A stretch of 64,000 nt of DNA from Vaginimicrobium propionicum (GTDB lineage: Bacteria; Actinomycetota; Actinomycetes; Propionibacteriales; Propionibacteriaceae). Of this stretch, positions 54,541-61,807 are shown one piece after another (within the stretch, counting starts at the first letter, position 1; every line of letters begins with the position of its first letter). Location of the stretch: contig NZ_LT706985.1 in assembly GCF_900155645.1 (NCBI RefSeq), positions 434,001 to 498,000 of the forward strand, given 5' to 3'. The translations under genes were made by a program, and so were the position numbers. Below the pieces are notes generated by a model. The model saw only the letters and a list, made by a program, of their open reading frames with translations. It had not been told where the DNA came from and made no database searches.

Positions 54541-54717
54541 CGCACCTCTTCCAAGTGGTTCAACTTATTCACCAAGATTAGCCGAGGCCTAAAATTGAAA
54601 CCACACGTTTACTAACGCTGAAGCGTCTAACACCTGGCTAACAGTAATTCTCTAAATCCGAACCCGGAATAAGAGCTTTGGTCGATGCGGTTCAATAGAA
54701 TTAAGTGAAGGAGAATT

Positions 54718-56052
54718 ATGAGTCAAGATTCTAATCCGGGCGACGACCCGCAAGATTTCTTACGCCGGCTCTTCGATCAGTCCGGATTTAGTTTTAGTGG
54801 AGACAGCCTAAAGGATGTTCTTGGCCAGGTTCAGCGCAGTTTCGCTCAGCTGAATTCAGGATCTGGTCTGAACGCCGAGCAGATGAAAACTGCTGTGCGT
54901 CAAGCTGTCGCAGCCAGCGGTTCTGATCCCGCCATCACTTACCAACAACAACGCGAAGTTGGTGAAGCTGCCCGACTAGCCGAAATGTGGCTGGACGATA
55001 TCACTGAGATGACCCGCACCACTAAGCCGGCGGTAGGTATGAGTAGGGCGTCTTGGGTAGAAGAAACAATGGAATCTTGGCAAATCGTGGTCGCGCCAAT
55101 TGTTTCTTCTTTGGCTGAAGCCATGTCGAAAGTGGTGGGCACCAATCCCGAATTAGGCGATGATGAACTTGCTCAGATCGGCAAATTCTTAGCTCCAATG
55201 ATGAAAAATGCTGCTGCCACGATGTATGCAATGCAGCTGTCTAACTCAATCGCTAAATTGGCTACCCAAACTTTAACTGGTTCGGAAATCGGTTTGGAAT
55301 TATTTGACACCCCGAAAGTTGTTTTATTGCCAACCAACATCGCTGAGGCGACGGCAGGTTTCGGACTGAGTCACGAAGATATCCTGATCTATTTGACGGT
55401 GCGTGAAGCTGCCAGACAGCGGTTATTTAATTCCGTTGGTTGGCTTGGACCTCAACTGCTAGCTATGTTGAAGCACTACGCCAGCAAAATTCAGATTGAC
55501 ACTACAGCGATTTCTGAGGCTTTCGATCCACAGCAGTTTGCCTCTGACCTAAACCCGCAAGAGCTCAGCGAAATTGGTGAACGCCTAAGCGGCAGATTAT
55601 TTCAACCAACGCGCAGCCAAGAACAAGAGGAAATTGTAGAACGACTAGAAACTTTACTGGCCTTAATTGAAGGTTGGGTGGATGAGGTTAGTTCGTTGGC
55701 GATCGCGCCGTGGATGCGGGAGCGTTCAGATCAGCTGATAGAGATGGTTAGGCGTCGCAGAGCTGTCGAAGCACCAGGCTCACAAACCTTAAATGCCCTT
55801 GTAGGAATGGAATTAAATCCTAGAAGAGTAAGAGATGCCGCTAATCTTTGGGCTGCGCTTACTCAAAAACGCGGCTCTGCGGGTCGTGATCATGTCTGGT
55901 CTCATCCAGATTTGATTCCAACAGCTGAAGATTTTGCAGATCCGATGGGTTTTGCAGCTAGTGATCACGAATTAACTGAATCCGACGAGCTGGATGCCGC
56001 TTTGCGTCAGTTATTAGATGAAGAAGCCGGCCAGGATGGAAAAAACGACTAG
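54718..56052 (+). CDS. DUF2342/zincin-2-like protein, probably not a functional zinc protease
   Basis: 444 residues with a largely helical fold, related to actinobacterial proteins annotated as zinc-dependent metalloprotease or DUF2342. The region equivalent to the zinc motif reads YLTVREAARQRLFNSVGWL; the first His (HE) and last His (xxH) positions are Arg and Arg, so a classical HExxH is not present. The C-terminal part has VGMELNPRRVRDAANLWAAL, a typical end of this group, and finishes acidic. GAAGGAG lies before the ATG. It is divergent from the PDZ protease (177 bases, no structure noted) and ends before the 56.1 kb structured region. Confidence 0.85.
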   Translation: MSQDSNPGDDPQDFLRRLFDQSGFSFSGDSLKDVLGQVQRSFAQLNSGSGLNAEQMKTAVRQAVAASGSDPAITYQQQREVGEAARLAEMWLDDITEMTRTTKPAVGMSRASWVEETMESWQIVVAPIVSSLAEAMSKVVGTNPELGDDELAQIGKFLAPMMKNAAATMYAMQLSNSIAKLATQTLTGSEIGLELFDTPKVVLLPTNIAEATAGFGLSHEDILIYLTVREAARQRLFNSVGWLGPQLLAMLKHYASKIQIDTTAISEAFDPQQFASDLNPQELSEIGERLSGRLFQPTRSQEQEEIVERLETLLALIEGWVDEVSSLAIAPWMRERSDQLIEMVRRRRAVEAPGSQTLNALVGMELNPRRVRDAANLWAALTQKRGSAGRDHVWSHPDLIPTAEDFADPMGFAASDHELTESDELDAALRQLLDEEAGQDGKND

Positions 56053-56095
56053 CGTCAAAGTGTTCAGCTGAATGGTTGTTGACATTTGACAGTAG

Positions 56096-56123
56096 TTGAG
56101 GTCATTTAAGTTATTGACCTCAA
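56096..56123 (+). terminator. 9-bp stem-loop after the zincin-like gene
   Basis: TTGAGGTCA (56096-56104) pairs perfectly with TGACCTCAA (56115-56123), loop of 10 bases. Located 43 bases past the stop of the zincin-like gene. The following bases are AACCAGGCTTTTAG, so the U-tract is late. Its right arm is also part of a promoter-like TTGACC. Confidence 0.5.
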
Positions 56124-56143
56124 ACCAGGCTTTTAGCTATCAT
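56114..56143 (+). promoter_or_regulatory. Promoter-like sequence ahead of the structured region
   Basis: TTGACC (56114-56119), 18-base spacer, TATCAT (56138-56143). The expected start is near 56150, directly in front of the structured segment. Confidence 0.4.
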
Positions 56144-56158
56144 TTCATAATATAGGAG

Positions 56159-56290
56159 ACCTCCGGAGGGCACGTTCGCAGGGGAAGGCGAGCGGAGCAT
56201 TCCGGGGGTTTTCTTCTGCGCGTGTCATAGTTTCGCCTGTAACGCGTTTCGGCTATATGCTGACCGTCAGGACGGTTGGCTCCAGCGTTA
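56159..56290 (+). ncRNA. Candidate structured RNA or leader upstream of the zinc-ribbon gene
   Basis: Highly structured, GC-richer than its flanks, with no reading frame. Helix A is a long hairpin: GGCACG (56169-56174) with CGTGTC (56221-56226), a two-base bulge, then CGCAGGGGAA (56177-56186) with TTCTTCTGCG (56211-56220), and an inner CGGA/TCCG with a GCAT loop. Helix B, TAACGC (56240-56245) with GCGTTA (56285-56290), encloses helix C, GCTGACCGT (56259-56267) with ACGGTTGGC (56272-56280). The start codon of the next gene is 40 bases downstream. It does not match SRP RNA, tmRNA, RNase P or the cobalamin, TPP or FMN elements as I know them. Could be a new cis element or an sRNA. Confidence 0.45.
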
Positions 56291-56330
56291 GCTAGCTAGT
56301 GTCAACCAAGTTTCGACAAAAGGAGGAAAC

Positions 56331-56489
56331 ATGGCTGACGAAACTTATGATGGTGACTTCTACTGCATGAAATGCAAAGCACACCGCACGGCCAAAGGTG
56401 AAATCTACGTAAAGAACAATCGTAGAATGGCCAAGTCGAAGTGCCCCGAGTGTGGCAGCGGCTTAAACCGTATCCTAGGTCGCGCCTAG
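56331..56489 (+). CDS. Small zinc-ribbon protein, DUF5679 type (52 residues)
   Basis: A 52-residue protein with two CxxC knuckles, FYCMKCKAH and KCPECGSG, separated by 23 residues, and a basic, Arg-rich middle and end (NNRRMAKSK, NRILGRA). This is the DUF5679 pattern of small actinobacterial zinc-ribbon proteins, function unknown. AGGAGG (56321-56326) sits 4 bases before the ATG. It lies between a long structured leader and a strong terminator, so it is probably a monocistronic unit. It resembles ribosomal or RNA-binding zinc ribbons; that is only an analogy. Confidence 0.88.
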   Translation: MADETYDGDFYCMKCKAHRTAKGEIYVKNNRRMAKSKCPECGSGLNRILGRA

Positions 56490-56506
56490 TCAAAATATTG
56501 ATAACT

Positions 56507-56543
56507 CGATGGTGAGGGTGATTTTTGCCCTCACCATCGTTTT
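56507..56543 (+). terminator. Intrinsic terminator after the zinc-ribbon gene
   Basis: Perfect 12-bp stem CGATGGTGAGGG (56507-56518) with CCCTCACCATCG (56528-56539), 9-base loop, followed by TTTTATTG. It can also act for the convergent uvrD2, whose stop lies at 56566. Confidence 0.92.
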
Positions 56544-56565
56544 ATTGTCTGTTTTCGTTACTTCC

Positions 56566-58596
56566 TCAACGGCTTTCGTGAATCAACGTCAATAAGGTAT
56601 CCGCATAGCGGGCGATTTTTTCTTTTCTCATTCCTGGCAGTTTTGCCAGCTCAGCAATAGTGGCCGGTTTACGTTCTGCTATCGCCTGCAATGTCTTATC
56701 GGAAATGATGACGAAAGGGGGCAAACATTCCTCGTCAGCTTTATCTGCCCGCCAACGATCCAAGCTTTCCAGTAAGGCTTCATCTATTCCAGTTTGGCAG
56801 TGGCTGTGGCGCCCTAAAGCGATCTCTTCTCCCCCAGTCAATCCCAAACCACAGACAAAACACTTAGCCACCGACTTAGTATCTGGCAATCTTGATGGTT
56901 GAAAATCGCTTGACACATTGTGGCCTAACAAATCCAAATATCTAGATGCTTTCTTGTCGCCTGCCCAGCTGATTCGTAAATATTTCTTAGCTCTAGTCAA
57001 TCCGACATACAGTAATCTTCGTTCTTCGGCTAGATCGACTGGCGATTTTGCCAGTGAGATCGGGATTATTCCTTCGTTTAGCCCAACTACTGCAACCGCA
57101 TCCCATTCCAGCCCTTTGGCGGAGTGCAGACTCGCCAAGGTGACCGCATTAGTTGTGGGGATCTGGAATCCGTCTGCTTTTTCAAATAGGGTTTGAACAA
57201 ATGTTGTGAAGTCGAGTTTTTTTGCTTGCCACAGTTTTTTGCTGAACTCCAGCAAGGCGTTCAAAGACTCCCATCGTGCTCGTTGAATTCCAGAGCCAGC
57301 AGGTGATTGTTGTAGCCAACCTAGCTTGGTGACAACTTTCTCGACTTCCGCTGGACCATCTTCATTGAACTCACCACTTTTACTTAATTTCCGAAGTTGA
57401 TGGAGCGCTTGTTTAATTTCTGGACGCTGATAAAAATTGTCTGCATCTTTAACCTGATAAGGGATATTCAGCTCGCTTAAGGCCGCCTCAAACAGTTGTG
57501 ATTGAGCATTGATTCGATAAAGCAAGGCCAGCTGCGACCACTCCATCCCCAAGTCGTGCATATCATTCAGCCATTCGGCATTTTGGCGGGCTTCATCAAA
57601 GTCGTCTTTAGCGCAAAAAACCGCTACATCTGAGCCGTCGGATCTCGTAGCTTGTAGCGTATGACGATGTTTCTCGTCGGCCAGCAGTGCATTTGCCGCT
57701 GCTAATACCTGTGGAGTAGAACGAAAATTCTTAGTCAAGGTAAGTACTTTGGCGCCTGGATGTAATTTCTCAAAGTCGACGAGCCATCGCCTATCGGCTC
57801 CAGCGAAGGCATGGATAGATTGATCTGGGTCGCCAACCACGCACAAATCGGTTCGCCCATCTGTCCATAATTCCAACAGGGTGTGTTGTAAAGGACTAAC
57901 GTCTTGGTATTCATCGACCGTGATATAGCGGTAGCCATCGCGAATTTGTTCAGCTATTGCCGGATACTCATGAAGCATCGCTACGGTGCAAAGCAAAATA
58001 TCGTCAAAATCTATGACACCGCTACGATTTTTAATGGCCTCGTAGCTGGCAAACACTTCACCTACTTGTTCACTGGATACCCCAACAACGACACGTTTTA
58101 GACTGCTTGCCAAACTTTCATATCGTGTTGGTGAAACATTGGAGACTTTTGCCCAACTAATTTCTGTACCAAGGTCACGAAGTAATGAAATATCGTCGGG
58201 TAAACCTAATTGATCTGCTGCAGCAGCAACCATAGGCAATGTCTGCGAAACAATTCTCGGCAATTCAGTTTTATGGACTTTTGGCCAAAAAAATTTAAGT
58301 TGGCGCAACGCCGCTGCATGAAAAGTGCGGGCAGAAACTTGGGCAACCCCAAGGTCTGCCAGACGAGCACGCAATTGCCCGGCAGCTCGGTTGGTAAAGG
58401 TTAGAGCTAGGTTGGCTGCGGCCTCTTGACGCCCACTTGCCACCGCATATGCAATACGGTGAGTTATGGCGCGCGTCTTTCCAGTACCTGCACCCGCAAT
58501 AACAGCAATGGGAACTCCGAAAGTGGTTGCCACAGCCAACTGTTCGTCAGTCAGTCCAAGCAAAATATCTTCCGGATTCGCCATGGACTCAACCAT
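56566..58596 (-). CDS. uvrD2: DNA helicase UvrD2 with Cys cluster and HRDC domain
   Basis: 676-residue SF1A helicase. Motifs: IAGAGTGKTRAITHRIAYA (Walker A), ITVDEYQDVSPLQH (II), VVGDPDQSIHAFAGAD (III), KNFRSTPQVL (IV), TLASLHSAKGLEWDAVAVVG (V) and LLYVGLTRAKKYLRI (VI). After about residue 590 comes a CxxC...HxxC cluster (CFVCGLGL and HSHCQTG), then an HRDC-like domain (FVIISDKTLQAIAERKPA). This layout is the actinobacterial UvrD2, essential in mycobacteria for DNA repair. ATG at 58596 or 58584. It is divergent from recC. Confidence 0.95.
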   Translation of the reverse strand: MVESMANPEDILLGLTDEQLAVATTFGVPIAVIAGAGTGKTRAITHRIAYAVASGRQEAAANLALTFTNRAAGQLRARLADLGVAQVSARTFHAAALRQLKFFWPKVHKTELPRIVSQTLPMVAAAADQLGLPDDISLLRDLGTEISWAKVSNVSPTRYESLASSLKRVVVGVSSEQVGEVFASYEAIKNRSGVIDFDDILLCTVAMLHEYPAIAEQIRDGYRYITVDEYQDVSPLQHTLLELWTDGRTDLCVVGDPDQSIHAFAGADRRWLVDFEKLHPGAKVLTLTKNFRSTPQVLAAANALLADEKHRHTLQATRSDGSDVAVFCAKDDFDEARQNAEWLNDMHDLGMEWSQLALLYRINAQSQLFEAALSELNIPYQVKDADNFYQRPEIKQALHQLRKLSKSGEFNEDGPAEVEKVVTKLGWLQQSPAGSGIQRARWESLNALLEFSKKLWQAKKLDFTTFVQTLFEKADGFQIPTTNAVTLASLHSAKGLEWDAVAVVGLNEGIIPISLAKSPVDLAEERRLLYVGLTRAKKYLRISWAGDKKASRYLDLLGHNVSSDFQPSRLPDTKSVAKCFVCGLGLTGGEEIALGRHSHCQTGIDEALLESLDRWRADKADEECLPPFVIISDKTLQAIAERKPATIAELAKLPGMRKEKIARYADTLLTLIHESR

Positions 58597-58669
58597 AGAA
58601 CCAGGCAGTGACTATGTCAGCCAGGCAAGCAAGCAATAATTGTCACAAGCTGGCTGTAAGGTGCTAAAC

Positions 58670-61600
58670 GTGACTATTAAATATGTGAGTTCTTGGTCGC
58701 AGATTTGTGCCCAGATAACCTACGAGTTGTCTAAGCCATTAGATCCACTCACCCTAAATACGGTCATAGTGCCTACCAGTGGTCACCATCGAGAGTTATC
58801 GCAATATATTGCAGCCAATCTGGACGCTCAGGTGTGCGCTGGGGTTGATTTCATAACCCCAAGAGGTCTTTACGCAAGGTTAGTAACTGATCTGTTAAAT
58901 ATGAATCTACAATCAGATCCCTGGCGTCAAACCAATGTGGCCTTAGCTCTCGTTGAAGCATTCGAGCAATCTTTTACCCAATCATGGTTTGAGCCGCTAG
59001 CTAGCTATTTTCGAACCGGCGGTGAGCGTCCAGGCAGACGGTTAGACACTGCTAGACGAATATCTCGACTATTTTGGAACTATTTTCGTCTAAAGCCTGA
59101 ACTACTTGCTGCTTGGACACAAAACCAGGATGTTGACCAACTTGGTCAGCCCCTAGCCACAGAGTTCCTTTGGCAACCACATTTATGGCGTGCAGCCCGC
59201 AGAATTATTTCTAGCCCTGACCCGTTGGAACGTCAGAAACAGCTTCTTACAGCCATTAAAACTGAATCTGCTAAATTGCCAGACCACTTATTTGGTTGCC
59301 TGGTGACGAAACTTCCCCGCTATCAGCAGGAGGTTATTGATGCTTTAGGCAATCACATTTGCGTTTGGGCTCTAGCAGCACCCGAATCTAAGTATTCATT
59401 GCTGGCTTCGCGTTACAGCCTAAATCGCCCTATTGCCAAAGTGGCCACTCCTGGTAAACCAAACTCCACGCTAGGTCAGGTGCAGCGAGATATTTTGCTA
59501 GATCGTTTGCCTAGCGAAGAATATCTTGCTGATGGTTCAATCCAATTTCATTTATCGCACGGTCCGCATCGTCAAGTAGAAGTGTTAAGAGACGTGCTTA
59601 CTGGACTTTTCCAGTCGGATGCGACTCTTAAACCAGCAGACGTGTTGGTATTGGTACCAAATCTTGATAAATACGCCATCCATATAGCTGCTGCTTTTGG
59701 CCAAGATAGCGAAGGTGTACACCATCCTGGTACAAACCTTCGGGTTCGTCTTGCATCCTCATCCTTGGTGAATACAAATCCGGTAAGAGAAGCATTAGCA
59801 GTATTGCTTAGATTGCTGCGCGGGCGCGCCAAGGTGAGTGAATTTATCGGGTTTATATCTCTTGAACCAGTTGCGCGAAAATTTGATTTCGATGGGGATG
59901 ATATTGCTCAAATAAAAGAAATTTTGGCTAATGCGAATGTTAGTTGGGGCATAGATACCGCACATCGCCAAAGTTACGGTTTAACCGGCCAAACTCTTGG
60001 CACATGGTGGAAAGGCGTTGAAAGTGCCCTACTGGGAGCCGTTTTTGCGGACGATCCGACAACAGTCTTGGGCGACGTGGTCGCCACAAAAAATATGGAA
60101 TCAGGCATGTTGGAATTGCTTGGCAAGCTATCCGAAGTGCTATCACGTATCCGTAAAGCTAAGTTTTGTTTCGCTAAGCCAACTGACGCGACTCATTGGG
60201 TCGAGCGGCTGCGCAATGCGATGGATGAGCTGACTGAAGTTGGCCCAATTGATGGTTGGCAGAAAATTACTATAGCCAGTCAGCTAAATACGTTGGCTCA
60301 AGCAGCGTCAGGGCTTGGAGCCCAACTTAGTTTAAGTGAGGTAACCGACTGGTTTGAGGATATGACTGAGCAATCTTTCGGGAGACCCAACTTTGGTAGC
60401 GGTGATTTATTGGTGGCATCTCTAGCAGAGTTGCAAGCCGTGGAGCGTAGAGTCATTTGCCTATTAGGTATGGGAGAAGAGGATTTTCCTTGGCATAGAC
60501 GTCGACTAGGTGATGATCTGCTCGCAGATGAGCCTGAAGCTGATGATCTACGAATCATCTCGCGCCAACAATTTATCGATGCGGTTCTAGCGGCTAGCGA
60601 CAAGTTCATCGTTGTTACTCAAGGTGCTTCCCAACATTCTGGGGCGATCTCATCTGCGCCGGTAGTCATGCTCGATCTACTAAGTGCATGCGGCATACCT
60701 AATCCGAATGATGCTTGGGAAAACGCTTCGACAAAGTTAGTTCACCGCTATCCTCTGCAAGCGCATTCCAAGAAGAACTTCATCGGCGATAGCCCAAGTT
60801 TTGACACCCAAGCGTTGAGCGGCGCTAGAGCTAAGCTACTTCAGCCATGTGTAAAAACACCGCCAAGCACGTGGATTTTCCCTGAGCCACAGTTAGGAGA
60901 AGTAACCGGCGACAAGTTGCTTGACTTCTTACGCAATCCAGCCGCCGAGCTGATGAGTTTCACGACAGGCGTAAAATTAAAGCTTTGGGATGAAGAGCTC
61001 AGTGAACAATTACCCATATCTCCGACCGGGCTAGACAAATACAAGATTAGAAAGCACCTGGTAGAAGCCAGATTGGCAGGCAAGAGTTACGAACAAGCAC
61101 TCTATGTGGAAGCACTTTCTGGCCAAGTGCTGCGTAATGAAGCTGGAAATAATTTGATAAAAGAAATAGCTAACGATGCCGAAGAAATCGTTAGAAATGT
61201 TCAAACAATAATCGCGGGTCAACGAGTTGATTACGACTGCTCGCTAAATCTGGAAATGCCTTTACGTTGGCAGGTCACCACATTTAATAACCAGGTCGTC
61301 ATCTATCGATGCGGTGGGTTAAAAGGATCCGCTTTGGTTGAGGCTTGGTTACAACTGGCATTCCTAGCAGCAAGTGGACAGCCAGCAGAAAAGGCAGTCG
61401 TCATCTTTAATGGCCAATCGCGGCTTCTACATTCACCTAGCAAAGAGGAGGCAGAGGGCTGGCTTATTGAATTGGCGAGACTTTATCGAGCTGGCCTAAC
61501 CGAACTGGTGCCTCTTCCAGCGGAGACGGCAGCCGCATTCGTCGGGTTGGTAGGCCGAGGTAGAGGTGGACTTTGGTCAGCCAAAGCAGCCTGGCATGAC

Positions 61601-61807
61601 CGTTACCGCCACTTCGGAGAGTGGGACAACGATGAATCTTGGCAATACTTCTTTCCCAATCCTGACGAATTGTTCGGTTGCATGCCTAGACCATCAGACC
61701 CAACGGCTAATCGTTATGACCCAAATAGCAGCAGATTTATGCAACTAGCAGACTGGCTCTACCAGCCGATAAGAAAATCTTTTTCGAAAAATTGGAGGTC
61801 GTGGTAA
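58670..61807 (+). CDS. recC: RecC-like subunit of the RecBCD exonuclease/helicase
   Basis: About 1045 residues from GTG 58670, with AAGGTG upstream; the frame opens 10 codons earlier at a TTG. N-terminal helicase-fold domain lacking Walker motifs (RecC is an inactive SF1 fold): VIVPTSGHHRELSQYIA, ISRLFWNYFRLKPELLAAW, QFHLSHGPHRQVEVLRDVL, VLVLVPNLDKYAIHIAAAF, VICLLGMGEEDFPWHRR. The C-terminal part is a nuclease-fold domain. Its stop overlaps the recB ATG (TAATG), so RecB and RecC are coupled. RecBCD processes double-strand breaks and loads RecA. Confidence 0.93.
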   Translation: MTIKYVSSWSQICAQITYELSKPLDPLTLNTVIVPTSGHHRELSQYIAANLDAQVCAGVDFITPRGLYARLVTDLLNMNLQSDPWRQTNVALALVEAFEQSFTQSWFEPLASYFRTGGERPGRRLDTARRISRLFWNYFRLKPELLAAWTQNQDVDQLGQPLATEFLWQPHLWRAARRIISSPDPLERQKQLLTAIKTESAKLPDHLFGCLVTKLPRYQQEVIDALGNHICVWALAAPESKYSLLASRYSLNRPIAKVATPGKPNSTLGQVQRDILLDRLPSEEYLADGSIQFHLSHGPHRQVEVLRDVLTGLFQSDATLKPADVLVLVPNLDKYAIHIAAAFGQDSEGVHHPGTNLRVRLASSSLVNTNPVREALAVLLRLLRGRAKVSEFIGFISLEPVARKFDFDGDDIAQIKEILANANVSWGIDTAHRQSYGLTGQTLGTWWKGVESALLGAVFADDPTTVLGDVVATKNMESGMLELLGKLSEVLSRIRKAKFCFAKPTDATHWVERLRNAMDELTEVGPIDGWQKITIASQLNTLAQAASGLGAQLSLSEVTDWFEDMTEQSFGRPNFGSGDLLVASLAELQAVERRVICLLGMGEEDFPWHRRRLGDDLLADEPEADDLRIISRQQFIDAVLAASDKFIVVTQGASQHSGAISSAPVVMLDLLSACGIPNPNDAWENASTKLVHRYPLQAHSKKNFIGDSPSFDTQALSGARAKLLQPCVKTPPSTWIFPEPQLGEVTGDKLLDFLRNPAAELMSFTTGVKLKLWDEELSEQLPISPTGLDKYKIRKHLVEARLAGKSYEQALYVEALSGQVLRNEAGNNLIKEIANDAEEIVRNVQTIIAGQRVDYDCSLNLEMPLRWQVTTFNNQVVIYRCGGLKGSALVEAWLQLAFLAASGQPAEKAVVIFNGQSRLLHSPSKEEAEGWLIELARLYRAGLTELVPLPAETAAAFVGLVGRGRGGLWSAKAAWHDRYRHFGEWDNDESWQYFFPNPDELFGCMPRPSDPTANRYDPNSSRFMQLADWLYQPIRKSFSKNWRSW

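Noticed and set aside
56150-56330. SRP RNA, tmRNA, RNase P, cobalamin, TPP or FMN element
   Set aside because: None of the conserved cores I know for these RNAs can be placed; a GGAGACC resemblance to a cobalamin element is isolated.
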